NCBI GenBank assembly: GCA_963728295.1
Contig: CAVSKB010000015.1
Location: forward strand, 69,667 to 133,666
DNA from: DATJKD01 sp963728295
GTDB lineage: Bacteria; Pseudomonadota; Gammaproteobacteria; Steroidobacterales; Steroidobacteraceae
DNA length: 64,000 bases
Direction: 5' to 3'
Positions 18,789-28,089 of this stretch are shown here, piece after piece; position 1 is the first letter of the stretch; the number at the start of each line of letters is the position of its first letter. The notes under the pieces are model-generated. The model saw nothing but the letters and a program-made list of their open reading frames with translations, ran no database searches and was not told the origin of the DNA. The position numbers and the translations under genes are program-made.

Positions 18789-19973
18789 ATGTCTGGCATT
18801 CCAAGCGCCGTGGCCGGGGTCACGCAGGTGGAGCAGACACACGATCACCTCGCGCCGGTGTACGCCCAGTTCCCCCTGGAAGTGACCGGCGCCTCGGGTG
18901 TGCACCTCGTGACCCGCGACGGCCGGCGCGTGCTCGATCTTTACGGGGGTCATGCGGTCGCCGCGCTGGGCTACGGGCACCCGCGCTGGCTCGCCGCGCT
19001 CGCGGACCAGGCACATCTGCTCGCCTTCCAGAGCAACGCCGTCCCGCTCGAGGTACGTGCGCGTGCCGCGGCGCGCCTGGTCCGCTTCGCCGCGCTGCCG
19101 CTCGAAACGGTGTTCTTCTGCAACACGGGCGCCGAGGCGAACGAGAATGCGCTCAAGCTCGCACTGCGCATCACGCGCCGGGGCAAGGTCGTCGCCGTCG
19201 AGGGAAGCTTTCACGGCCGCACCGCCGCAGCGGGCGCCGTGACGTGGGGAGCGGCCTCGAGGTGGTATGGCTTTCCGCGCGCGCCCTTCGACGTCGAGTT
19301 CCTGCCGCGCGGCGACACAGCGGCGATCTCGCGCATCGTCGGCGCGGATGTCGCGGCGGTGATCGTCGAGCCGGTCCAGGGCGTGGCCGGCGCGGTCGAC
19401 CTCGGCGGTGAGTGGCTGCATGCGCTGCGCGCGCGCTGCACCGCGGCCGGTGCGCTTCTCGTGTTCGACGAGGTTCAGTGCGGCATGGGTCGCACCGGGT
19501 ACCCGTTCGCCGCGAACCTCTACGGCGTGACGCCCGACATGATCACCACCGCCAAGGCGCTGGGCGCGGGCTTTCCCTGCGCGGCGCTCCTGATGTCCGG
19601 AGACGTGGCCCGCGAGCTCGCCACCGACGACCTCGGCACGACCTTCGGCGGCGGCCCGCTCGCGTGCGCGATGATGGAAACGGTGATCGACATCATCGAG
19701 CAGGACGGGCTGCTCGCAAACGTACGTCGGCTGGGCGCGCTGCTGCGCGAGACCTGCATCGTCGGTCCGGTCACCGCCGTCCAGGGCGCGGGTTTTCTCG
19801 CGGGACTTCGCACCCGCCGCCCGGCGAAGAACGTCCAGAGCGAGCTCCTCGCACGCGGCATCCTGACAGGCACCAGCGCCGATCCGAACGTCGTCCGGAT
19901 ACTCGCGCCGTACGTGCTCGAGGAACGGCACGTCGTCGAGCTGCGCGATGCGCTTGCGGGGCTGGCCCCGTGA
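18789..19973 (+). CDS. argD: Acyl-ornithine aminotransferase (ArgD-like)
   Basis: Class III PLP-dependent aminotransferase that converts acyl-glutamate semialdehyde to acyl-ornithine. FCNTGAEANENALKLA forms the cofactor phosphate pocket, VFDEVQCGMGRTG precedes the PLP lysine, and the Schiff-base lysine is in TTAKALGAGFP. The protein has 394 residues and is complete. The start ATG is 11 bases after argC; the stop overlaps the next gene's GTG, so the operon is continuous. Confidence 0.88.
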   Translation: MSGIPSAVAGVTQVEQTHDHLAPVYAQFPLEVTGASGVHLVTRDGRRVLDLYGGHAVAALGYGHPRWLAALADQAHLLAFQSNAVPLEVRARAAARLVRFAALPLETVFFCNTGAEANENALKLALRITRRGKVVAVEGSFHGRTAAAGAVTWGAASRWYGFPRAPFDVEFLPRGDTAAISRIVGADVAAVIVEPVQGVAGAVDLGGEWLHALRARCTAAGALLVFDEVQCGMGRTGYPFAANLYGVTPDMITTAKALGAGFPCAALLMSGDVARELATDDLGTTFGGGPLACAMMETVIDIIEQDGLLANVRRLGALLRETCIVGPVTAVQGAGFLAGLRTRRPAKNVQSELLARGILTGTSADPNVVRILAPYVLEERHVVELRDALAGLAP

Positions 19974-20972
19974 AGCGCTTCATGGACCTCGCGGACCTCG
20001 AGCGCGACGAGGTCGTCGACCTGCTCAGCGCTCGCGCAACGCCTCAAGGATCATCCGCAGCCGAGCGCGCTCGCGGGCAAGGTGCTGGGGCTGCTGTTTC
20101 TCAACCCGTCGCTCCGCACACTCGCGTCGTTCCAGGCGGCAATGTCGCGACTCGGCGGTTCGTCCTTCGTTATCACGCCGGGCCAGGGCAGCTGGAACGT
20201 CGAGTTGCGCGACGCGGTCGTGATGGATGGCAACGCGGCCGAGCACGTGCGCGAAGCGATCCCGGTGCTGGCCTCCTACAGCGACGTGCTCGGGATCCGT
20301 GCGTTTGCCGCCGGGCAGAACCTCGCCGACGATCTCGCGGAGACGCAGCTCAAGCTCATGTCCTCGCTCTGCGACAAGCCGCTCGTCAACCTCGAGTCGG
20401 CTGCGAACCATCCCTGCCAGGCGCTCGCCGACTGGAAAACGCTGGACGATCTCGGCGTGCCGCGCCGCGGACGCTTCGTGCTTTCCTGGGTCAATCATCC
20501 GCGCGCGTTGCCGCTCGCGGTGCCCGCCGCCACCGTGCACATGGCGGCACAGCGCGGCATGGACGTCGTCGTGCTGCGCCCTGAAGGCTATGCCCTGCCC
20601 GACGCCGTGATGGAGCGGGCGCGGCGCGCGGCGGCGGGGAGCGGCGGCTCGGTGACCGAGACCAGCGAGCGGGATACGGCGCTGGCCGGCGCGCAGGTGC
20701 TGTATGCCAAGGAATGGGGCTCGCCGGCTCACTACGGGGACGCCGACGCCGAGGCGGCGCTGCGCCGCGGTCTCGCGGACTGGTGCGTGACCGAACAGTG
20801 GTTCCGCGCCGCGCAGCAGGACTGTCATCTCATGCACTGCCTGCCGGTGCGTCGCAACGTCGCCATCGCCGACCACGTGCTCGACGGACCGCGCTCGCGC
20901 GTCGTGGCTGGCGCGGCCAACCGCATGACGGTGCAGATGGCGGTCCTGCACCGGATGCTCGCCACCAACTGA
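19970..20972 (+). CDS. argF': N-acyl-L-ornithine carbamoyltransferase, probably succinyl type (ArgF'), frame broken
   Basis: Carbamoyltransferase of the AOTC/SOTC class, about 333 residues restored. Class marks seen are NPSLRT (carbamoyl phosphate loop), the tryptophan in PGQGSWNVE and HCLPVRRN near the C-terminus. In Xanthomonas AOTCase Glu92 and Lys302 contact or tune the acetylated substrate; Bacteroides SOTCase has Pro90 at the first site. Here the first site is Ala (codon 20238-20240) and the lysine site is Ala (20862-20864). EAIPV and MHCLPVRRN also match the succinyl enzyme, so N-succinylornithine is the more likely substrate. The frame breaks near 20030-20040, where LSARATPQG should read on as LKDHPQPSALAGKVLGLLF. 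The GTG start at 19970 overlaps the argD stop. Confidence 0.82.
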
Positions 20973-20989
20973 CCCGCCTATCTCGACGG

Positions 20990-21937
20990 ATGCACGCAAT
21001 GATGATCGGACACAAGGTCGAACACGCGGTGACGGTTCGCGCCCTGCGCGGCGCGGCGCCGTACATCCACATGTACAAGGGCAAGGTTTTCGTCATCAAG
21101 ACCGGGGGCGGCGCGTTCCGCGAGCCCGCGACCATGCGGGGGTTCGTCGAGCAGGTCGCGATCCTGCACCACCTGGGGATCCGCATCGTGCTGGTGCACG
21201 GCGGCGGACCGCAGCTCGACGAGGTAACCGCGCGGCTCGGCGTGCAGACACGCATGATCCAGGGCCGGCGCGTGACCGACGATGCGGCGATCGACGCCAC
21301 CAGCATGGTGCTGAACGGCCTCATCAACACCCGGCTCCTGGGGCTGTGCCGCGAGTTCGGAATCTCCGCGATCGGACTTTCTGGCGTCGACGGCGGACTC
21401 GTGCGCGCCCACCGCCGGCCGCCGGTCACGCTCCCGAATGGCGAGGTGGTGGATTACGGGATGGTGGGCGACATCGACACGATCGATGCTACGGTGATCT
21501 TGCGGCTGCTCGACGCAGGCTTTCTGCCCGTGGTGAGCCCGCTGTCATCGGACTCCACGGGGCAGCTGCTCAACATCAACGCCGACACGGTCGCGGCAGC
21601 GATCGGAGGCGCGCTCGAGGCCGAAAAGCTGATCCTGTGCACCGGCGCGCCTGGAATACTCGAGCGGCTCGAGGATCCGCGATCGCTGATTTCCTATATC
21701 GATCTCCCGGGTCTGCGCCGCCTGCGCGAGGAAGGTGCGCTCGCCGACGGGATGCTGCCCAAGGCAAGCGCGATCGAGGCGGCGATCCGCGGCGGCGTGC
21801 GCCGTGTGCACGTCATTTCCTACGCGGCCCCCGAGGCGCTGCTTGCCGAGATCTTCACCAACGAAGGCACCGGCACGCTCGTGGTGGCTGACGTCAAGGC
21901 GCTTTCGCCCGCCGAACAGGGTTCGGGCTCCGCATGA
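20990..21937 (+). CDS. argB: N-acyl-glutamate kinase ArgB
   Basis: Amino acid kinase-fold enzyme that phosphorylates N-acyl-glutamate. VFVIKTGGGAF is the ATP-side glycine loop, LVHGGGPQLDEV the second glycine loop, and LLNINADTVAAAIGGAL the C-terminal substrate region. It has 315 residues from the ATG at 20990 (nearby ATGs at 20999 and 21002 are possible). It lacks the C-terminal acetyltransferase domain of the Xanthomonas bifunctional synthase-kinase, so acyl-glutamate synthesis must be encoded elsewhere. The stop overlaps the argH start. Confidence 0.9.
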   Translation: MHAMMIGHKVEHAVTVRALRGAAPYIHMYKGKVFVIKTGGGAFREPATMRGFVEQVAILHHLGIRIVLVHGGGPQLDEVTARLGVQTRMIQGRRVTDDAAIDATSMVLNGLINTRLLGLCREFGISAIGLSGVDGGLVRAHRRPPVTLPNGEVVDYGMVGDIDTIDATVILRLLDAGFLPVVSPLSSDSTGQLLNINADTVAAAIGGALEAEKLILCTGAPGILERLEDPRSLISYIDLPGLRRLREEGALADGMLPKASAIEAAIRGGVRRVHVISYAAPEALLAEIFTNEGTGTLVVADVKALSPAEQGSGSA

Positions 21938-23117
21938 CGCGGCTCTGGGACAAGGGCGCGCCGCTCGACCGCCGGGTACTCGAGTTCACGGCGGGCGAGG
22001 ATCATGCGCTCGACGATCGGCTGGTCGCATACGACGTGCTGGCGTCGATCGCCCATGCGGAAGCGCTTCATGGCTGTGGAGTACTGAGCGCCGCGGACCG
22101 CGATGCAATACGCGACGCGCTGCGTGAGATCGGCGCCGCGCATGCGCGCGGCGACTGGCGGGTCACGCTCGAGCTCGAAGATGGCCAGACCGCGCTCGAG
22201 ACCCGGCTCACGGAGAAGCTGGGCGCGACCGGCGGCCGTCTTCACGCGGGCCGGTCACGGAACGACCAGGTGCTCGCGGCGCTGCGCCTCTATCTGCGCG
22301 ACGCCGTCGCGGACCTGGCGCAGGGCGCCGAAGGCGTTGCACAGGCGCTCGACCGTCTGTCGGAGGGCCAGGGCACGATCGCGCTGCCGGGCTATACGCA
22401 CATGCAGCAGGCGATGCCGAGCAGCGTGGCGCTCTGGGCGGGCGGGTATGCGGCGGAAATCCGCGACGATGCACGAGGGGCTCCGCCACACGATGCGGCG
22501 CATCGGCAAGAACCCGCTCGGGTCGGCTGCCGGCTACGGCACGCCCAACCTGGACATCGACCGCGAGATCACGCGGGCCGCGCTGGGTTTCGCGGAGATC
22601 CACGAGCCCGTGACAGCCGTGCAGCTTTCGCGCGGCAAGGCCGAAGCCGGCGTGCTGTTCGAGATCGCGCTCCTGATGCAGGACCTGGGCCGGCTCGCCT
22701 CCGACGTGCTCCTCTTCTATACGCGGGAGTTCGGCTTCGTCACGCTGCCCGAGGCGTACACGACCGGCTCCTCGATCATGCCGCAGAAGCGCAACCCCGA
22801 TGTATTCGAACTGGTTCGCGGACGGTCGGCGACGGCGCAGGCCTGTCTCGCCGAGGTCCTCGGCGATCACGACCAAGCTGCCATCTGGGTATCAACGCGA
22901 CCTGCAGCTCATCAAGGCGCCGCTCTTCCGCGCGATAGACCTGTGCCTGGCGTGTCTCGACGTGATGGCGGCTGCGATCGTGGAACTGCGCTTTGCACCG
23001 GAGCGTATTCGCCTCGACGCGGACATCGACGCTGCGGCCGAAGCAAATGCGCTGGTCGTGGCCGAGGGGATCCCTTTCCGCGAAGCATATCGGCGTGTCG
23101 CAATCAGGCGACGCTGA
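21934..23117 (+). CDS. argH: Argininosuccinate lyase, frame broken and short at C-terminus
   Basis: Splits argininosuccinate into arginine and fumarate; last gene of the operon. It shows the fumarase-superfamily signature GSSIMPQKRNPD, the RSRNDQV loop and GYTHMQQAMPSS. The frame breaks near 22470 (resuming MHEGLRHTMRRIGKNPLGSA) and near 22865 (resuming LPSGYQRDLQLIKAPLF). After both repairs the gene ends at FREAYRRVAIRRR, about 394 residues. That is some 50 fewer than usual, and the final family stretch is absent. Either a further error hides the tail or the protein is truncated. Confidence 0.85.
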
Positions 23118-23229
23118 TGCGACGACGTATTGTGCGCGGTGCGTCCGCCTACCGTCCTACAGACGCGACCAACAATTGTCTCGAAAAAATCGAACTGACC
23201 TTCACTGCCGCGCAAGATATATTGCGTGC

Positions 23230-23950
23230 GTGTCGGAGCCCAGCTTGAACGTCGTGCGTGCTTTCGTTGCGGTCGCTGCGCTCGTCGCGGGTCCGTCGAT
23301 CGCTCTCGCCGTTCCGGTCACCTGGGAAGCGCAAGGGCGGGTCGAGTCTTCCGACCTCGGGTCGGACATCTTCGCAGGCTTCATGCCCGAGCTCGTCGGA
23401 ACCGAGTCGGGCGACACCCTTGTCCTGCGAATCACGTTCGATACGGACGCGCCGCTGATCGGTGCGACCGGGCGGTCCCACGTACTCCTTCGACGCCTCC
23501 TCGCTCGTGCTCGCGCTGCAGGTACCAGGCCGCGGCACGCACGTGTTCACGATCGACGACACGCTCCCGCCCACAACGATCCCGTCGCTCATAGGGATCA
23601 CAGATGACCTCGTCACCCCGGAGGCGATCTTCGATAGCCTGCAGTTCCGACACAATTACTTCACCGAAGCCGGGGCGCTGCAGTTTTTCGTCCTCGCAGT
23701 CTTTTCCAGCACGGATTTGAGCGTCCTGAGCGGCGGGAATCTGCCGTTGTCGCCAGATCCGCGGCTCGTCGCGGGATTCGAACACGAGATCTCGATCATC
23801 GCTCCCGGGAACGGCAACCTGTTCGGCCTTTTCACATCGCTGGTGCGGTTGCCCACGACGATTCCGGAGCCGGGTTCGCTCGCGCTTCTCTGCCTCGGCC
23901 TGGCTGGTCTCTGGGCGGTCCGGCGGGGCCGCGCGGGCAGCGCCGGCTGA
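23230..23950 (+). CDS. PEP-CTERM sorting domain protein, frame broken
   Basis: Exported protein with an N-terminal signal (FVAVAALVAGPSIALAVP) and a classic C-terminal exosortase tag: PEPGS, then a hydrophobic helix LALLCLGLAGLWAV, then a basic RRGR tail. Between them is about 180 residues of beta-rich sequence with no family I know. Such proteins are processed by exosortase and often linked to exopolysaccharide; no exosortase is in the window. The frame breaks at about 23465-23480 (the sense continues GGPTYSFDASSLVLALQV). The start is uncertain: GTG at 23230 or a nearby TTG. Confidence 0.75.
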
Positions 23951-24050
23951 GCAACCCTTCGTCACCGACGTGCGCGGAGCCGCGCATGCGAGTTGACTTG
24001 CGCCCGGCCCAGTGCATTCTTGCGGCCACGATGGGCCCCAAGACCCCGCG

Positions 24051-25860
24051 ATGTCCCTGATCTCCGAGCTGAAGCGCCGCAATGTAATCAGGGTCGCGCT
24101 GCTGTACCTGGTTGCCGGGTGGGTGATCCTCCAGGTTGCCCAGCTCCTGTTCGACGTCCTGAAGCTGCCGGACTGGACGTCACGCCTCGTGCTGGGGCTG
24201 CTCATGCTCGGCTTTCCGCTCGCGCTGATCTTCTCCTGGGTCTACGAGCTGACCCCGGAGGGCTTGAAGCGCGAGCACGAGGTCGACCGTAACCAGTCGA
24301 TCACCAATACGACCGCGCGCAAGCTCGACCTGGTGGTCGGCGGCCTGCTCGTCGTGGCAATCGGGATGCTGGTATTCGATCGCTACGTGGACCGGGAACC
24401 AGACGCCCGCACCGCCACCGGATCGCCGGCCGCGGCGGTCGAGCGGCCAAGGGCACGCACCGGTCCCGCCTCGATCGCCGTGCTGCCCTTCGTCAACATG
24501 AGCGACGACAAGGCGAACGACTACTTCTCGGACGGTCTCAGCGAGGAGTTGCTCAACGTGCTCGCGAAGGTGCAGGGCCTGCGCGTGATCGCGCGCACCT
24601 CGTCGTTCGCATTCAAGGACAAGAACGCGACCATCGCGGACGTGGCGAAGACGCTCGGCGTCGACCATGTGCTCGAGGGGAGCGTCCGCAAGTCGGGCGA
24701 CCGCGTTCGGATCACCGCGCAGCTGATTCGGGCGGCCGACAGCTCGCACCTGTGGTCGGAGACCTACGACCGGACGCTCGAGGACGTGTTCGCCATCCAG
24801 GACGAGATCTCGGGCGAGGTCGTCGACGCTCTCAAGGTGCGTCTCCTCGGCCAGAACTCCTCCAAGGCGGAGGTCGGGGGCACAACGAACGCCCGTGCCT
24901 ACGAGGCGTACCTGCAGGGTCTGTACAGCGTCAACCAGGGACAACAGGAGGTGACCCTGCGGAAGGCGTTAGCGGCATTCGATCAGGCCGTCGCCGAGGA
25001 TCCGACTTACGCGAGGGCCCATGCGGGCCGCGCCCGTGTCCTCGGCCACCTGGCGTCGAACGGATACGAGCCGTTCGATTCGGGCTTCGGGCGCGCACGC
25101 GAGGCGGCGGAGCACGCCATAGAACTCGAACCGGCGCTGGCCGAAGCCTGGCTGCCGCTCGCATACATCACTTCCACCGTCGATCTCGACATTCCGAGGG
25201 CCCAGGCGCAGTTTGAGCGGGCGCTCGCGCTCGACCCGGGCAGCGCGGAAGTCCAGGGCCTCTATTCCGCTTTCGCGCTCGGGATCGGCCTGACCGACAA
25301 GGCCATCGAGGCTGGCTCGAAGGCCGTGCAGCTCGACCCCCTCGCGCCGCGCCAGCACATCTCTCTCGCCAATGCGTACTACGGGGCGCGGCGCTACGAC
25401 GAGGCGCTTGCCGTGTCGCGGCGCGCGGAGCGCCTGGATCCGAACTACCCCGGCGTGCATGGGAGCATTGGAGCCGTGCTGCTGGAAACCGGCGATCTCG
25501 AAGAAGCCCGGGCCGAGTTCGACAAGGAGAAGATCGAGTGGCAGCGCCTGACGGGTGTTGCAATTGCGGATGCGAAGCTCGGACGCGCCGAGCAGGCGCG
25601 CGCTGGGCTCGCGACAGCCCTGGAACGTCTGGGTGAAGCCGCCGCGTACCAGTACGCGGAAATCAACGCCCAGCTCGGAGACCGCGACGAGGCGTTCCGC
25701 TGGCTCGGGGTTGCGCGGAGGATCAAGGATCCGGGACTCAGCATCATCGTGGTCGGATCCGCTGATGGACCCGTTGCGCGACGATCCGCGGTACAAGACC
25801 CTGACACGCGAACTCGGTCTTGCGAATCTTGGGCGACCGGTCGATCCGCAGACGACCTGA
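24051..25860 (+). CDS. Membrane-anchored FlgO-like/TPR protein, first paralogue, frame broken
   Basis: About 603 residues restored. An N-terminal region with two or three membrane segments (LISELKRRNVIRVALLYLVA and the following helices, up to SWVYELTPEGLKREHEVDR) is followed by a third segment. A domain like the FlgO/TolB N-terminal fold comes next (IAVLPFVNMSDDKANDYFSD then GLSEELLNVLAKV), and then several TPR repeats. Such proteins are often named adenylate cyclase, but no cyclase domain is present here. The frame breaks near 25758; the proper end is DPLMDPLRDDPRYKTLTREL and onward to 25860. The ATG at 24051 matches the start of the paralogue at 41151. The DUF1329 gene starts three bases after the stop. 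Function unknown. Confidence 0.8.
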
Positions 25861-25863
25861 CGG

Positions 25864-27213
25864 ATGGCAATGAAGCCGCGGCCGTGGCGTCAGGGTCCGG
25901 CGTTTGCGGTCCTTTGCATCTGCATGGCCGCGCCCGATTGTCGGGCGCAGACCAGCGCCCTGCGCGCAGGCGATCTCACTCCAATCGGCGCCGAGCGCGC
26001 CGGCAATGCAGACGGCACGATTCCGGCCTGGGACGGCGGGCTCACGAAACCGCCGTCGGGCTGGACCGCGGCGCAGGGCTACATCGATCCGTTCCCAAGC
26101 GACGAGCCCCTGTTCACGATCACCAGCGAGAACGCTTCGCAATACGCGGCGAAGCTCACCGCAGGCCAGGCGGCACTGCTCGCGAAGTACCCCGAATACC
26201 GGATGCGCGTCTTCCCGACCCGGCGCACCGCCGCACTGCCAGCGGCGGTGACCGATCGCGTGCGCGCGCAGACGGGCAAGGCGCGGCTCGAAGGGTTCGG
26301 ACTCAAGGATGCGGGCGGTTCCACGACGCCCTTCCCCGCCCCGCAGAGCGGACTCGAGGCGATCTGGAACCACCTCGTGCGCTACCTGGGTGGCGGCGTG
26401 ATCCGCTCGGGACATTCCTTTCCGGTGCGCGCGAACGGCGACTACTACAAGATCGGCTTCCGCTCGACACGCATCTACGCATCGAACATCGAGCAGCCGG
26501 ACGACAACCTGCTCTTCTACGCGCTCGGGTATTTCACCGAGCCCGCCACGTTGCGTGGCACGGCGTTCCTGGTGCACGAGCCCGTCGACCAGGTGGCGGA
26601 ATCTCGTTCGGCGTGGATCTACAACGCCGGCTCGCGCCGCGTGCGGCGCGCGCCGGACCTCGCCTACGACGGCGTCAACGACGGCTCCGAGGGAATGGTC
26701 GTGGCCGATCAGATCGACGGTTACAACGGCGCGCCCGATCGCTACGAGTGGCAGCTGCTCGGCAAGCGCGAGATCTACGTTCCCTACAACACCTATCGTC
26801 TGTCGGACAAGGCGCTCAAGTACAAGGACATACTCGGCAAGCACACGATCAACGCCGACCTCGTGCGCTACGAGCTTCATCGCGTCTGGGTGGTCGAGGC
26901 GACGCTGAAGCCGGGCCAGCGCCACATCTACGGGCGGCGCACCTTCTATCTCGACGAGGACAGCTGGAGCGTGCTCGCCGAGGATGCCTACGACCTGCGC
27001 GGCGGCTTGTGGCGGGTCGCGCTGCACGGCCTCATCCAGTGCTACGACGTGCAGGTGCCGTGGTACCGCTTCAGCATCTACCACGATCTCGACAGCCGCA
27101 GCTACATCACGGGCGGCTACGACAACGAGATCCGCGAGCCGATCCGCTTCGGTGTGCGCGGCAAGGTCGGCGATTTCCAGCCTGATGCGCTGCGCCGGCT
27201 GGGCACGAACTGA
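25864..27213 (+). CDS. DUF1329 family exported protein
   Basis: A 449-residue protein with an N-terminal export signal (AFAVLCICMAAPDCRAQ) and the DUF1329 pattern. That pattern includes GDLTPIGAERAGNADGTIPAWDGGL, repeated FYALGYFTEPATLRG-type strands and ERYEWQLLGKREIYVPYN-like motifs. The predicted fold resembles outer-membrane lipoprotein-sorting proteins such as LolB. In many proteobacteria the gene sits with DUF1302 and RND exporter genes, but not here. The frame is unbroken, and the start is three bases after the TPR gene. The substrate is unknown. Confidence 0.85.
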   Translation: MAMKPRPWRQGPAFAVLCICMAAPDCRAQTSALRAGDLTPIGAERAGNADGTIPAWDGGLTKPPSGWTAAQGYIDPFPSDEPLFTITSENASQYAAKLTAGQAALLAKYPEYRMRVFPTRRTAALPAAVTDRVRAQTGKARLEGFGLKDAGGSTTPFPAPQSGLEAIWNHLVRYLGGGVIRSGHSFPVRANGDYYKIGFRSTRIYASNIEQPDDNLLFYALGYFTEPATLRGTAFLVHEPVDQVAESRSAWIYNAGSRRVRRAPDLAYDGVNDGSEGMVVADQIDGYNGAPDRYEWQLLGKREIYVPYNTYRLSDKALKYKDILGKHTINADLVRYELHRVWVVEATLKPGQRHIYGRRTFYLDEDSWSVLAEDAYDLRGGLWRVALHGLIQCYDVQVPWYRFSIYHDLDSRSYITGGYDNEIREPIRFGVRGKVGDFQPDALRRLGTN

Positions 27214-27240
27214 CCCGGCCGACCACGGCTCGCGGTTCGC

Positions 27241-28089
27241 TCAGAACCAGACGCGAATTCCGGCAACGAGCCGCGTGTCGCGGTCGCCGTCGCCGGCCGC
27301 GCGCGCGAAGTCCGCGGTATCGCCGAACCGGCGCTGCCAGACGACGCCAAGGTACGGCGCGAGCTCGCGCCGGAGCTCGTAGCGCAGCCGCAACCCCGCC
27401 TCGGCCTGCGACAACCCCGAGCCGACGCGTGTTTCCGGATCGTCCTTGCCGTACAGGTCAAGCTCCAGCTGCGGCTGCAGGACAAGCCGACTCGTGAGTC
27501 GAAGCTCATGCACGGCCTCGAGCCGCAGCGCCGTCCGGCCGGCGCCGCCCATGTACGCGGTCGCCTCGACATCGAGCATGTACGGCGCGAGCCCCTGCAC
27601 GCCCACCGCCATCCAGTCGCGCGATGGTCCCGGGCCCGTGTCGTGTCGCACGCCGGCGACCAGCTCCCACCAGCGGGCAAAGGCGTGCCCGTACAGGAGC
27701 TGCAGATCCGCGCCTCGCGTCCCGTCGTGCTCGTGCTGGCCCTCCGTGCGCAGCCAGACTCGATCGAAATCGCCGCCGAACCAGCCCTCCAGGTCCCAGG
27801 CGAACGCGTCACCCTCGTCCGCGTCCTGCCACTCGAGCCGATCGGCGAGCACGCGCCAGCGCGGGCCGGCCGCCATGTGCGCCTCCGCGGTCATCCCGCC
27901 GAGATCGGGAAACGCGGCGGCGCGATCGGCGTCGCTCGGACGCGGAATCACTGGTGCTGCGACAGGGGCGTGATGCGCGTGCGGATCGGCGGGCTCCGCC
28001 GACTTCGGCGCGTGATCTTCGTGCTGAGCCGCCGACGGCGCGGCGACGGCCGCGAGCCCGACCAGCAGGAGCAACCGCAGCGGGTTCAT
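27241..28089 (-). CDS. copB: Copper resistance outer-membrane protein CopB
   Basis: A 282-residue outer-membrane beta-barrel of the CopB family. A signal peptide (LLLLVGLAAVAAPSAAQ) is followed by a histidine-rich segment (HEDHAPKSAEPADPHAHH) that can bind copper. The CopB domain is rich in amphipathic strands, such as WMAVGVQGLAPYMLDVEATAYM, and ends in Phe (GIRVWF) as outer-membrane proteins do. The ATG at 28089 overlaps the copA stop by four bases, so copA and copB are coupled. No copC, copD or copRS gene is in the window. Confidence 0.88.
   Translation of the reverse strand: MNPLRLLLLVGLAAVAAPSAAQHEDHAPKSAEPADPHAHHAPVAAPVIPRPSDADRAAAFPDLGGMTAEAHMAAGPRWRVLADRLEWQDADEGDAFAWDLEGWFGGDFDRVWLRTEGQHEHDGTRGADLQLLYGHAFARWWELVAGVRHDTGPGPSRDWMAVGVQGLAPYMLDVEATAYMGGAGRTALRLEAVHELRLTSRLVLQPQLELDLYGKDDPETRVGSGLSQAEAGLRLRYELRRELAPYLGVVWQRRFGDTADFARAAGDGDRDTRLVAGIRVWF

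Noticed and set aside
19970..20972. Ordinary ornithine carbamoyltransferase
   Set aside because: The conserved tryptophan in PGQGSWNVE, the MDG-xx-EH segment and HCLPVRRN are marks of the acyl-ornithine class.
24051..25860. Adenylate cyclase, a common database label for such TPR proteins
   Set aside because: No class III cyclase domain is seen; only membrane segments, a FlgO-like domain and TPRs are present. The same applies to 41151-42935.
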